Assembly: GCA_023374025.1 (NCBI GenBank)
Contig: SIJG01000059.1
Coordinates: forward strand, 641,620-705,619
DNA length: 64,000 nt
Direction of reading: 5' to 3'
DNA from: Heterodera schachtii
Taxonomy: Eukaryota; Nematoda; Chromadorea; Rhabditida; Heteroderidae
Shown here: positions 47,079-59,179 of the stretch, piece after piece
How the letters are laid out: each line of letters opens with the position of its first letter
Numbering within the stretch: position 1 is the stretch's first letter
Position numbers and translations under genes: made by a program
The notes under the pieces: generated by a model
What the model was told of the DNA's origin: nothing
Database searches by the model: none
What the model saw: the letters and a program-made list of their open reading frames with translations, nothing else

Positions 47079-50000
47079 CTACATATTTACTATAAGATAT
47101 TTAAAATTTTGTTATTATATCATTATTTTAATCGAAAATTCAATAAATAAATTTTGCATCGTATTTTTTATATTATTTTTGTTTGTTAGTAAGAAATAAT
47201 CAAGATATTTTTCATTATTTCGCTTGATTAAATTCTTGTTTCCATTTTTTATACCTTCATTTATTTATTTAAGTTGAGTATCTTGTGTTTTTCAGTTTCT
47301 TACATCAATGCATTTAAGTTTCACTTAATTGAGTAACCCATGACTTTATTTTTTCTTTTTGATACATTATGATCATTTTAAACTTCTTCAGTTAATTGTT
47401 ATAATTTGGTGCTGAATTTTTTTTTGAATTATTGACAAAACACATATAGTTTGTTTACTTCTTTTAATTAAAAATTATTAAGTGGGAAATCCCGGCGTTG
47501 ATAATTTATTATTATTGAATTGCTTTGAGTGACGATGACAATATTTCAAAAAAAAGAATTAATTATTTTACTTCTTATAATCTCTTTATTGTGTTTTGAA
47601 CCATCAACGTTTTTAATTGCCTGTAATTTTTTGCTTTATATTTATTTCATAACTATAAATTTACTCAATTAAAAAATTTATATTATAATTATTCTTCCAG
47701 TCTATGCAGGCTTTACATACACTCAATTTCCGGCTCAACTCAAATTAATCTTTTCATCATCATATTTTAGTACACTGATCTGTTTAATTTAATCTATCTG
47801 ATTATTAATTATTGAACGCTCTTTTTAATTTCCTTTTTAATAAAGTAAATGAATGAAATTTGGTTTTTAAATTTATTCATTTTTGTTAATTTTTAAACCA
47901 ATTCAAATTAAACAAAAAACTTTTATGTCAATTCAAAATAAAACAAACAACCTTCAGTATTAAAATGGAATTGTTTGATTTTAATGACAAATTAAATTCT
48001 TTATTTTTGATTAAATATTATTTTACTTTTTTATAAATTTGATTTAATTATTATTTTTTAAAAAATATTCGAATATTTATTGTTCTTTTTATCTCATTTA
48101 TCCGTTAATTAATTTAAAAATCATGATTTTTAAATTACTTTTGTATTTTTTCTGAGGACAACAATTTTGTTCTTCTTCTAAAGCTCAAAGTTTTTACTTT
48201 TATTCATATAATTTTTATTAATATTATACGTGTATTTTGTTTAATTATTTTTTCAAATGTTAAATAAAGTTGATTGTATTTTGTTTTTTTGTATTGCTAA
48301 TTTTATATTGGTATCCTTGTTTCAATTAGAGCATTCTTTCAACTTGTTTTCGTGTTTGCTCTTTATGCTTATGGCAACACTGAAATTTAATTTTCATGGT
48401 TTTGGACATTTAATTGGCAAAACGGGACAGCATTGTTTCATTGAATTTTTATAATATTTACATTATAAATAAAGTTTTAATGAAAATGAAAAATTTTAAT
48501 TTAATAATCAGTATATTAGAAATTAAATTTAAATTATTTATTAGTTGTTCAATAAGCGTTTATAAATATTTAAGTGTGTCATTTTCATATAATATAAACA
48601 TGGATTTATTCTTTTTAAATATAATTTTATAAGGACTTTATTTCATTTGGTTTTATTCTTATTACTGATTGTAAAATAAAATATATAAAATATTTTATTG
48701 AATGTTAAAATTTTTTATAAATTTTATTACTTTATTTATTTCTTTTGTTTGTTTATATCATTTTAATTAATTTTGTAATATTAATTTGTTATGACAATTG
48801 TTGTTGTTTTTTAAGCTACTCTCTCTCCTCATTTATAATAATTCTTAGGTGCCATATTTAGTGCAAACGGTATTAATCTATGAAAATTTGTGTATATTTA
48901 AATTTAGTTTTGTTTTGTCACCTCGTTTCATTCATTTTAATCATATTAAAATTTCAAGTTTAAATTAATTTTACAAACGAATATACTCTTACTATTATTG
49001 CTTAACAGATAATTTTCATAAAGTATCGTTTTTAATTTTAAACTCATTCTTACTTTTAAGAATTATTTGTCATCAGATCATTGGTTTAATTTTATTTGAA
49101 ATAATTAAAAATTATAATAAATTAAGCTTATATGAACATTTAAATGAATAGTGACATTAAGTTACAAATTTATTTATTGTTAATTTTGATTTTTTTAAAT
49201 TGGTAATATTACTATAACATTATTTCAATTTAATGATGTGGTAATTATTATTTTTGATACTTTTAAGGTTTTTTGTTTGGAATTTTTGAAAATTTCTTTT
49301 ATTTATCTTTATGATCGAAATCTAAAATTTATGTTTTGATTATTAAAATATAGTAGAAAATTTAATTATTTAATGCTTGTTATAATTCTTCAAATGTTTC
49401 TTCATTTTGGCTTTTTTTTCTCATGATTTGCATTCAGAGTTTCGTAATGTACGCAAATTTTTTGCTGGTCGCAACTATATTTGATGGATTTTTTAAATTA
49501 ACTTTTACATCATAAATATTTTTTTATTAAAATTATTGCTTATTTGAATTTTTGCTTTTTATCCTATTTTATTTTTTATTCAGATTTGTTTTTATAATTA
49601 TTCATTTTTTTTCGCAATTGTTATTAGTATATTAATTTAGCTCCGTAAGATATAAATTTGAATTTTTTTTCGCATAACGTTTATTTATTTACTTTTGTTC
49701 TTATAGTATAATACTGTTTTTTGCAGTTTTTTAAAGTTTTATTTTTGTACTGCGCCGCCATATTACGTTTTTATTGAGCCTCATTCCGCATTGAAGGAAA
49801 TTGAAATAGTAATTAATTATTTTATACATATTTGTTATTTAAAAAGTTCGGTTATAAAATTAATTATTATATTTTAAAAGATTTATCCCATACAAACAAA
49901 TTATTATTTATTTTAATCTAAAAAACTTAGAGCATTGTTGGTCCTTAATTGACCTTCGCGCCAATTAAATAAGGGCAAAAAAATTTCAAGAGAACTTTCA

Positions 50001-50439
50001 TATATTTTATTTTTCTCTTCAAGCTTTTATGATTGACTAAATTTATTCTTCATTATTAATTTAAAATTTATTTTATTAGTAATACAGAAAGTATTTTATT
50101 TAAAATATTATTTATAAAGATATTATTATTATTTTTTTCTTGAAATTTTAACATTGGTTTTTTCAATTTTATTAAAGATAATCTAAATGTTATTTTTAAA
50201 TATTAGAAAGAACTACTTAAAAATTCTTATTTTAACTATTTAATAAATTTATTTGCATTAAAATTGAAAAATATTAATGAATTAAAAGAGAATTAATGCA
50301 TTACATTTAGGTATTTTAACGGATTTTGATTCAAATGAATAAAAACAAAAAATATTGCATTCCTCTATTTCACTTTAGGAGGCATTAAATTATTTTATTT
50401 TAAGCAATTTTTAAAAAAAAACCACTTTTGGAGAATGTT
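47079..50439. other. T-rich stretch with several weak islands
   Basis: Weak GC-richer islands that read open on the - strand lie at about 47,695-47,760 (ELSRKLSVCKACIDWKNN), 48,850-48,890, 49,425-49,490 (SNIVATSKKFAYITKL) and 49,745-49,800 (LQCGMRLNKNVIWRRST). None has convincing splice sites on both sides. Between them I see nothing. Confidence 0.35.
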
Positions 50440-50616
50440 TCATATAATTGGGAATTTATTTGTTGAATAAATTTTCACTTTAAATAATATTATCTCGTCA
50501 ATTAATTTTATGTTAACATTGGATTTGGGAGGATATTTTTTCGCCTGTGATGGAATACGAAAGATGGACTCAAAGCCGCTGGCTAATAAGTCCGGGCGAA
50601 GAGGGAGCAATGTTTT
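50440..50616 (-). CDS. probable exon, unknown product
   Basis: 58 codons open on the - strand. The GC-rich part reads KTLLPLRPDLLASGFESIFR and IPSQAKKYPPKSN; the rest is AT-rich and may be intron after the donor GTTAAC. An acceptor TTATTAG lies inside, before ASGFES. A + strand frame is also open through the block (GIRKMDSKPLANKSG). GC content is well above background. Confidence 0.38.
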   Translation of the reverse strand, partial: KTLLPLRPDLLASGFESIFRIPSQAKKYPPKSNVNIKLIDEIILFKVKIYSTNKFPII

Positions 50617-50720
50617 TTACTTTTTGAAATTTTTATTATTTTGATTATGTTAAAACTTTTTAAATTAATTTTTTTTTGTTTAATACGATAATAGATTATT
50701 CAGCTATAACTATGCAAATT

Positions 50721-50807
50721 TCAAAAAAAGAAATCTGGTTCATCAATTGTACAAGATAATTTCTGACCGCGCCTAATGTAGAAGGTTGGCGAATTGCTTT
50801 GCTTGTT
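50721..50807 (-). CDS. exon-like island, unknown product
   Basis: 28 codons on the - strand reading SNSPTFYIRRGQKLSCTIDE and PDFFF-stop. It lies 105 bp upstream of the previous candidate on the same strand, compatible with two exons of one gene. No domain recognised. Confidence 0.35.
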   Translation of the reverse strand, partial: NKQSNSPTFYIRRGQKLSCTIDEPDFFF

Positions 50808-51059
50808 TTAATAATTAAAAATTCATTCCATTGTAAAATGTTACTTTAGTTTTTTTTAAATATAGCCTTCATAATAATTTTCAAGCAAAGTTTCCATCGA
50901 TTTGTTCTGCATATATATATATATATGGCAACAGTTCAAAAAATTTTTTAATTTTCAATTTGTTAACGTAATTTTTCCCAAATTAAAATTTTTTCATTTT
51001 CGTTTACTTTCATTTTCTCATTTAATTTATAATATTTAAATAAAATTTCTAAATAATAT

Positions 51060-51167
51060 TTAAAGTTTGATGTTCAAAATCTTTTTCTTTGTTATCTCAT
51101 GTTGGCGAGACACCTTAATCCAGTTCAAATACTTTGGTACATTTTCATTGGGTCCACTTGTCAAGTG
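51060..51167 (-). CDS. exon-like island, unknown product
   Basis: 35 codons on the - strand (HLTSGPNENVPKYLNWIKVS, then RQHEITKKKI) to a stop at 51,060; a donor-like GTGTCTC follows WIK. The longer open frame on the + strand (51,067-51,366) is mostly Phe, Leu and Ile, as expected for T-rich DNA, and I treat it as the shadow. Confidence 0.33.
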   Translation of the reverse strand, partial: HLTSGPNENVPKYLNWIKVSRQHEITKKKILNIKL

Positions 51168-52641
51168 TCAACAATTTTTTCATCTATTTTTTAAAAATTA
51201 TGGCCTTGTTGTGTGTTTGATGTTTCAACTTTTCCAATTTATATACAAAATATCTGACAACTCTACAAATTTCAAGTTTTCAAAATTTATTATTATTATT
51301 ATTATTGTATTTTTTTCTATATTGGAGATTAGTATATTTAGTATAATAGAGCATTATTGTTATTAATTAGTTTATGTTTTATTTATTTTTAACCATTTTT
51401 TTCACTTTTTTAAATATATTTTTGGATTTTAAAAAATTCTTGTAAATTGGTCTTCAGATACTCTTGCAACATCCAGTCCAAATTAGTGGACTCTATTGTC
51501 AAAATCAAAGATTACATTTTGCTTAAATTTTTTTTTGAATTAAGTATCCAAGCAAATAATTTTTAAAAATTCATTATCGCTTTTATATTTTGGCACAACA
51601 ATATTTAAATAAAAAAGCATTGTTGAATTTAATTTTTTTAAATTTTAATTTACTCCAATTTAAGCAATTATTTTTTAAATATGTAAATGTTTCAATAAAA
51701 ACTCGTTAAATTTACTTAGAAAATGATTCTTTTATCATTGCATACTTTTATCACTCTTTAGTTTTTATTGTTTTTTATAGAATTTTCTTAAACATATCTT
51801 AGTTTTATTGCTTTTGTACCTTCAATTTTAGAAATTATAATTTTGTAAATTATTTATTAACTCTCGTTAAGCACTTATTGATTGCATCCCTGTTTCAGGC
51901 AACAGCTAGTAATTTATGAATAAATTAATGTTTTTTCATAATCCTTTCTCAATTATTTTTTAGTTTAGGATCTGTTAATAAATTTTGTTTAAGTAACTTA
52001 TACTTTTTAATATTTTTGGTAATCAATTCGAATAAATTTATAATTTACTAATTTTTATAGTGTAGTTTTTTGTGTATTTTCTAATTTGATTAATTTTGTC
52101 TTTCTTGATAAAATTTAGTGCCCAAGGCCAAATAATTGCTCTCTCCTAATTCTACTTTTTAAACGAGATTAATATAAATAATTATTCCAAAAATTAGGAA
52201 TAGTTTTGCAGGTATTTTGTTATTTATAGTTCATTTAGTAATTCTTTTTATGTATTTGGACTTGTTTCATTTCACATTTCATTTTTTTCGCGTCAAATTT
52301 TCATTTTTGAAATCCAAACATTTTTGTGTTGAACATATTAATTAATCATTTCTCGAATCCGACTAAAAATTTAATTTCTTGCTTTTTTCTTATATTTTTT
52401 AAGTTATTTTTAGGTGCTCGGGATTATTGAACAAATAATCTTATTAAATTTATTTTTCCTTTAATCTATTCTATGTTTTCCATGCTTATTCACCACAATT
52501 GTAATTTTTCAATTAAATTTAAATTATTTTATTAATCATAAATTTTTCGATTCAGTGTCACATTTATTATCTGATTTTACTCAATGGAACCCTCACTTTT
52601 CTTAACTGCACTTTTAGGAGTTTCTCAGCATGGACGCGCAC
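51168..52641. other. T-rich stretch with a repeat copy and weak islands
   Basis: Weak - strand islands at about 51,455-51,510 (IESTNLDWMLQEYLKTNLQE) and 52,090-52,145 (GESNYLALGTKFYQERQ). A repeat copy (TTTATAGTTCATTTAGTAAT onward, 52,225-52,385) has relatives near 53,790 and 56,715. Confidence 0.35.
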
Positions 52642-52722
52642 TTATTTTTCAAATTTTCTTGTAAACTCGCCTAATATCTTCTTGGTATGCTTCATCGAAG
52701 GCCAGTGGCCAAGCTTAATCAT
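52642..52722 (-). CDS. small coding candidate, 26 codons from ATG
   Basis: ATG at 52,722 begins MIKLGHWPSMKHTKKILGEF and ends TRKFEK-stop. After the stop the same frame is open again (VRVHAEKLLKVQLRKVRVPL) to about 52,570, so a mutated stop or an intron is possible. GC-rich for this domain; basic. Function unknown. Confidence 0.33.
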   Translation of the reverse strand: MIKLGHWPSMKHTKKILGEFTRKFEK

Positions 52723-53063
52723 TTTTTTCTCTAATCCATTAGTTTTGGTAATTTAATGTTCGACTGAATTGTTTTTTTATTAATTGACTTTTTCATAAAA
52801 CAATTTTTACGTGTGTATAAGTTACTGTTTTTTCGTATGAATATTATGCGATAAATTTTTTTTCATTTTATTTGTCAAGTGAAAGGGTCATTTTTCGCTC
52901 TCGCATTATTTTTTGCATTTTTTGACAGTCCTATTTTATTTTTAAATTACTCATTTTTAATTGTGAAAAGACATTTAAATTAATTTAATTTTTAATCTTA
53001 TAAATATATTTGTGTTTTTTTTGTAGTTTAATTTTCATATACATTTATTCTGAATGAATATTT

Positions 53064-53700
53064 ATTTTTAGCTTCATATGCCTTGACCAATGAATTCTTT
53101 ATTATATTTTTTGCCTTTTAAAAGTGATCACATTATTTTTATTTTCAATGAACTTATATATTATCTTTATTTATTATATGATTTCTCTGGATTACTTTAT
53201 AACAAAAAATTTACAATTCATAATAATACATTAAAGAAATATGTAAATATTATATAAAAAATGATTTTTTAATAAATTAGTCCGCGTTGCTTCGTTTAGG
53301 TTCTTTTTATGATTCAAAATTTGAATTTTGTTGTTTTTATTTTTGGCTACTCAAATTTTTAATCAAATAAATATATTTGTGTTGTTTTATTTTCAAATAA
53401 ATATTCGGACTGAGTATTTATGCTTTTAATTATTTTTAACATTTAAATAATTCATTTTTTACAATTCTTAAGCATCTAATCTGTGTACTATTTTGATATA
53501 TGATTTAAACTCTTGTCGAGAAACCTAATTTCCTCTTCATTGTTCCTTACGCCAAATATTTTTTAGCTTCATATGCCCTGCAAAATGAATTCTTTATTAT
53601 ATTTTTTGCCTTTTAAAAGTGTTCACATTATTTTTATTTTCAATGAACCTATATATTATCTTTATTTATTATATGATTTCTCTAGATTACTTTATAAATT
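53064..53700 (+). repeat. direct repeat of about 140 bp, 495 bp apart
   Basis: TTTTTAGCTTCATATGCC begins copies at 53,064 and 53,560; each runs to ATTACTTTATAA (53,202 and 53,698) with few changes. The sequences after each copy (AATTTGAATTTT...TTTTTGGCTA) are also related, so this is a tandem duplication of a unit of at least 495 bp with later deletion. Confidence 0.85.
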
Positions 53701-53879
53701 TGAATTTTAAGTTGTTTCTTCATTTTTGGCTATTTAATTTTTATATTTTTGATTAAATTTTAATTATATATAATTGTAATTTATATCGATTTCTCATTTC
53801 GTGTTTCGTATCAAACTTTCATTTTGAACTCAAATCTTTTTATTAAAATTATTTATAAATAATCATTCTTTCTTGAATA

Positions 53880-54460
53880 TGACTAAAAAATTTGATGGAA
53901 AGGTTGAGATCGCATGAATTGATCTGAGAAAATTGGAATTATGTGCTGATAATGCTGAATGACGTTTTTGTATTAGAAGAAATTCCTTTTTGAAAAAATT
54001 GCATTTACATATTTAATTTAAATCTATATTGTTTAATTTTTATTTTTTACGGGACATATTAACTTCTTAATTAAATCCTACTTATTTTTTAAGGTTGCCT
54101 TTCTAATATTTATATTTTATATGTTTTTAGAAATTCAATTTTTGGTATAGGAATTTTCTTTTTCTGAAAAAAATAAAATCTCTTTTTTAATCCGTAGGTA
54201 TTAGTTTTCTATATATTTAATCATTTGTTTACATAAATATTTCTTATATTTTTATTATTTTAAAACCTCATTTATAATATGTTTTATAATTTAGACAGAA
54301 TAAGAAAGTTTTATATTCACTCTTTTTCGCCATCCAATTTTGAAAAGCATTTTTTTATTAAAATTATTGTTAATGCTTCACTTGCTGTGTAGTAAACATA
54401 AATATCTCTGTCTGATCTGGTTCTATTTAATATATATTATTACATTTTGCTTTTTAGTTT
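53880..54460 (-). other. cluster of - strand exon-like islands
   Basis: Islands at about 53,895-53,985 (HYQHIIPIFSDQFMRSQPFH), 54,300-54,360 (NAFQNWMAKKSEYKTFLFC) and 54,385-54,425 (RTRSDRDIYVYYTASEALT) read open on the - strand; one more lies at 53,500-53,560 (RNNEEEIRFLDKSLNHISK). They may be exons of one leftward gene or decayed copies. I could not link them by phase. Confidence 0.28.
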
Positions 54461-54851
54461 ATTTTGTCATTTTCTAATTCAATAAATTTGTCTCCTAGCA
54501 TAAATTTAGTTGTTAAATTTATTTTTTTTCTTTATTTACAATTTTTTCGAGATAATACAATTAATAATTTCTAAGTTCATTTTTTAAGTTTTGTTTTTTC
54601 TAAATTATCTTTGTTTTGGAAAATTTCTTTTAATAAATGTTCATATAAAGAAGAATAAGATAATATAATATCATTATACTGATAGTAATTACGGAAATAA
54701 AAAAGGGGTTCATCATAAGAATTATTGTTCGAATATATATTAATTTCGATTAAAATAAAGTGGTGCTTGGTTTATTCTTAAGTACCAAAAATTGTGATGG
54801 CAGTTCAATTCATTTTATATATTTATATAATTTATTAGTGTTTCATTTTAT

Positions 54852-54932
54852 TTATTTCCTATTTTTGTTTTCATTATTTTCTATGCTTCTTTCCTTGACC
54901 GCTAGGAATTCAATGTGGAATAGATGATACAT
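54852..54932 (-). CDS. small coding candidate with EFLAVK motif, copy 2
   Basis: ATG at 54,932; reads MYHLFHIEFLAVKERSIENN and ENKNRK-stop. The core TTGACCGCTAGGAATTC (+ strand) is identical to the core of the 44.6-kb copy. The two copies diverge on both sides, but the shared core keeps the same frame. Confidence 0.38.
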   Translation of the reverse strand: MYHLFHIEFLAVKERSIENNENKNRK

Positions 54933-54999
54933 GCTCATAAATTGATTATATTTTATAGTAAATGATGGAATTTCAATTTGAAAAAATGCACATTTTTCT

Positions 55000-57660
55000 A
55001 TTTTATCTGATGCTTAATATTATTATTATATATATTTGCTAAATTTATTAGATAATTTTTTTATTGATAGGGATTTTGTGCAATTACAATTAACAATTCA
55101 TTTAAATAAAACTTTTTTTCGAAAGCATAATGTTTTCTGAAATACTTTTTTTATATCTCAATAATATTTCAAAATGAATTTATTTAAAATTATCGTATGT
55201 AATTACTTCATATTAACGCACGATTTCAATAAGAATAATTTCTTTATATTCATTAATTTAGTTAATTAGATGTTCAATTGCATTCGTTTTTATTAAATTA
55301 AATTTAAAATTAATTAAGCATTATTTGCACGCATGGGATAAGTAGGGATTTATTTTAGACTTCGTCATTAAAAGCAAGTTCTATACTTTTTTGAAAATAA
55401 ATGTTAAACATTAATTTAAATTAACTTACTCAACTCATTCTGTAGAATTGTATTATACATCTATTTAAACTAACTTTTATATTGTAATTTTTTTTAAATT
55501 TTTTATTTACTTTTTACTATTTATTTATTAACAAAATTGGATATCACATCTCGGCAATTTTATCCCGCTACTGTAATAGCTTTTCGGCGTTCATCTTTCA
55601 GTGTTTTTCTTAGCCTTGTTTTCCTTTAATGAACATTTATTTTAACGCCTAAATTATTTTGGATAATGAAATTATTGTTTAAATTTTTGGGTCCATTATA
55701 TTTTTGTTTACGATTGTTAATCTTTTTTATATATATGCATCGAAGTTGATAATTTTCTTAAATATAATTATTTATTTTTAATAAAGATTTTCTATTGAAT
55801 ACACACATATATAAAAAAATTTTCCATTTAATCTTGATATCCAGTCCATTAAAAGAAATTGTTCCAAATAATAGAAACCATTCAAAATTTTTTATTCCAG
55901 CAATGCTTTTACTCCTTTTTAGTTGCTCTCAATATAATTTAATTTATCATCATTTATTTACTATTTATAAATATTGACTTCTCTATTTAGTTTGTTTATC
56001 TTTTAATTTTATTTAAAAAAAATGTTTTTCTATATTTTTAAAATGATGGTTTTTATTAAATAAATAAAGTTTTAACTTAAATTTCATTTTTCAGTATTTT
56101 CCTATTTTTTTATTTAATTTGACTTTTGGTAAATATGTGTTCCGAATAATGAAACAATTAAATCGTGTTTAGTCCTTAAATGCACAAAAAGTACATTATA
56201 TACCATTCATTTATTCTTTTCGGAATGGAATTGTATAATTTAATTTTAGCAAAGAAAATTATTTTAAAATTTAATTTTGGACGAAAGTATAATTGAAAAT
56301 ATTTTCTTTTATTATTATCGCTTTAAGTAATAATGACTCCAACATAAAATTTTCAAAATCTTATTGTTTCTCATTAATTTTAATTTTTTAAATATAGTTA
56401 CTATTTTAAAATATATTAATAAGATTAAATATATAAACAATTTATCCCATCCAATAAGTTCTTATTTATCTACAATATAAAGTTAAAGATTTAATAATAA
56501 CTTTACTAAAATTCACATATAAGACTGAACGCTTTCTTTATTAATTTTTAATATTTTGGGCAAATTGAAAAGAAAATAATTATTATCTGGATAATACTCG
56601 CACCTTTTACAACGCCAAACTGAAATACCGCGTCAAATTTAAATTTAAATTTGTTCCTGCATATTTATTAAGTTCATTTAAATTATTTAATTAATTTTTT
56701 AAGTATCCGTCAAGGTAATTTATAGTTCATTGGGAAATTATTTTTTTGTGTTTGGATGGTTTTCGATTCACATTACGTTTTTCGCACCCAATTCTCGTTT
56801 TTGAAAAATTTAATTTAGTTTTTATTGTTTTCTTAAAAATTTCTTTGGGTAATATCCGAATTTATATTTAACCTTGTCTTTTGGCTTTTTTCTAAGGCCA
56901 TCACTTGCGAATAAACATTAAATTTTAGTCTATTTCAGTTTTCTATTTTTTTAATATTTTAGCGATAAAATTTATAAATATTCACTGCTATTTTGATTGA
57001 ATTTTTATGCTATATATAAAAGATTTTCGGGTAAATGGTAACGTTCTCTTGTTTTGTTGAAGAACTTGTTGGTTTGGTTAATTTTACATTTCTCGATTAC
57101 GTCAATTACTTCAATTAATTTTTTTCTTTTAATTTTTTCTAATAGGTTAAAATTTGTCTTCTTACACGAATTTTATAATTATATTAATTGATTTTCTTCT
57201 TTTGCAGTTTTAACGAGATAATATAATTAATAAATATTTATTTTATATTTATTTAAAAAACCATAATTATATTATTGCATTATTAAATGGCTCTTTATAT
57301 ATAACAAAATGATCATATAAATTTAACTATTTTTCAATTATTAAATTTTTAGGTTCATTGACAATTTTTATTATTTATGGTTTTATAAATTTTAAATTCC
57401 GATGTTCGAGTTTTTATTTTAAAATAGGCTTTAATGAATTGTATAATTGTTTTAAATTTTGAGCTGACTAATTAATTGACAAATTCAATGATTCATTATT
57501 TTTATTCTAATGAACATTAAATTCATAATTCTTTTAACATTCTGCGTATTTTAGTTTTTTTTAAAGAATAACATCGAAAAATTCTTTAACTTTAAAATAC
57601 ATTCTTAAATTAGGTGAAATTATATTTTTTGATGTCCCAGTTTTACAACACCAATGGTTC
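55000..57660. other. T-rich stretch made partly of diverged repeat copies
   Basis: 55,060-55,530 is related to 45,510-45,860 (shared GGGATAAGTAGGGAT, and ATGTTAAACATTAATTTAAA further on). 56,500-56,640 is related to 30,650-30,780 (shared GATAATACTCG and the following GCCAAACTG/GTCAAACTG). 56,715-56,870 is related to 52,225 and 53,790. No gene is supported. Confidence 0.45.
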
Positions 57661-57664
57661 TCAC

Positions 57665-57923
57665 CTTCACATAATTAGTTCCAGGAGCATTCAGACTTGG
57701 CGAGCCTTATTTTTTTTCATATACAGAATTTTTTAAATTTATTTACCAATTCATTTTACATTTTTAACAAATTATTATAAGCCGATAATCTTTTTAATCT
57801 ATATAATTTAAAATAATTTGTACGTTCATTTATATATAATATTGTTATCCTTGTCATGGAAGGCTCATCTGTTCTACTTTCGTTCCAAGAGTTTACATCT
57901 GGTTCGTTTTGTTTTAGTTTGTT
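57665..57923 (-). CDS. two phase-compatible exons, unknown product
   Basis: The upstream exon (57,923 to 57,824) reads KQNEPDVNSWNESRTDEPSM and then TRITILYINE, ending at donor GTACAAAT in phase 1. The downstream exon (57,705-57,665) starts after ATAAG, reads SPSLNAPGTNYVK and ends at a strong donor GTGAGAAC in phase 0. The join reads E-R-S-P. Both exons are far more GC-rich than the DNA around them. Further exons would lie to the left. Without a start codon or domain the product is unknown. Confidence 0.42.
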
Positions 57924-59086
57924 TTATTATTTGTATTTTGGACAATTATTAATTTGGATTTAGATATTAAAACATTTATTTTGGAATAAATTTCGAGTTT
58001 GAGGGATTTTTATTGGTTTTTTCCTGGTTTGTTAAGAATATATTCTTTAGTTTTAAAGATGAGTTTTTTAAGTTACTAGATTGATTATTCCTTTTATTAA
58101 TTAAGTTTTTTTGTCCAATTGTTTTATTTACCTCAAAATTCAGCTCTTATTAAGTTCATTATTCAAATGTTTCTGTTTGATTTTTTCTCAGTTTTAATTT
58201 TAATTTTATTATTTTTTAAATTTGCGTTAAAAAAACTTTATAATCTGTTGTATTCGTTTTTAAATTAATACCTAAATTGACAAGTTTGATTTTGCCAATG
58301 TTTTTGTTCATTCCCCATATATGTTTATTTGTACCGTTTCATAACAAAAAATATTTGTATTTTTTAAAATAAAGTAAAAATAAATATTAATATTGTTTTG
58401 TAAATTTTCAATGACTATTAAAAAGTTTATTTTCTTTTTATCTTCTTATACTTCAAATTATTGATGAAGCATTTAATATTTTTAAGCATTTTACGTCGTT
58501 TCTGCAGTTAAATAAATGTGATCATCCTTTTTTGTTAATTAATTTTACTTATATTTCAATGCGATTTAAAAACCATTTCCTTTTTTTATTTAAAAGAATT
58601 ATAAAGTTATAGCTTTTTCTATTTATTCTTCACTTGCTTCCCAGTGTCGTGAACACAGTATCTGCAAAATCTTTAATATATTTTATTTTAATTTTTTTTT
58701 TTATTTAATTAAATTCAATTTCATAGCATCAATTTATTTGGTTAAATTAATTGCTTTCCTTTATTTGTAATTTTTTTCAAATAATTTAATTTAATAATTC
58801 TAAGCTTATTTTTTCTCTTTTATTTTTATTAAATAATTGATTTTCAGAAATTTTCTTTTAATAAAATTCTATATTAAAACTTTGTGTTTTTTCACATTTA
58901 TTTATAGTTTTAAAAATCTTTGAAGAATATTTCCAATAAAAAAAAATATATTTTTTATAATTTATATTAATATTTGCTTTTTTAACAAGTTTTAATGATT
59001 TATTTTTAATAGAATTTTGTAAGTCTTTTCACATACACATGCATTTATAATAACATTTTTAAAAATTATTTCCAGCGGTGCGATCG
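57924..59086. other. T-rich stretch with repeat copies
   Basis: 58,630-58,880 is related to 54,380-54,620 and in part to 57,180-57,260 (a pyrimidine tract, then ...AATTTTTT, ATAATTTAATTTAATAATTC, then CTAAG). No island with coding features. Confidence 0.4.
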
Positions 59087-59179
59087 TCATCGCTTAAAAA
59101 ACTCCTTCGTGGTGGATTTAACCTTTTCGGCGCTCTTGAATTTTTGGTCACACCACTGCAAAAGCGAACATATCTTCAT
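59087..59179 (-). CDS. small coding candidate, 30 codons from ATG
   Basis: ATG at 59,179 reads MKICSLLQWCDQKFKSAEKV and KSTTKEFFKR to a TGA at 59,087. GC-rich, with natural codons, in a T-rich domain. The first twelve residues could be a short hydrophobic helix and the rest is basic. It could be a first exon or a short intact peptide gene. No family recognised. Confidence 0.4.
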   Translation of the reverse strand: MKICSLLQWCDQKFKSAEKVKSTTKEFFKR

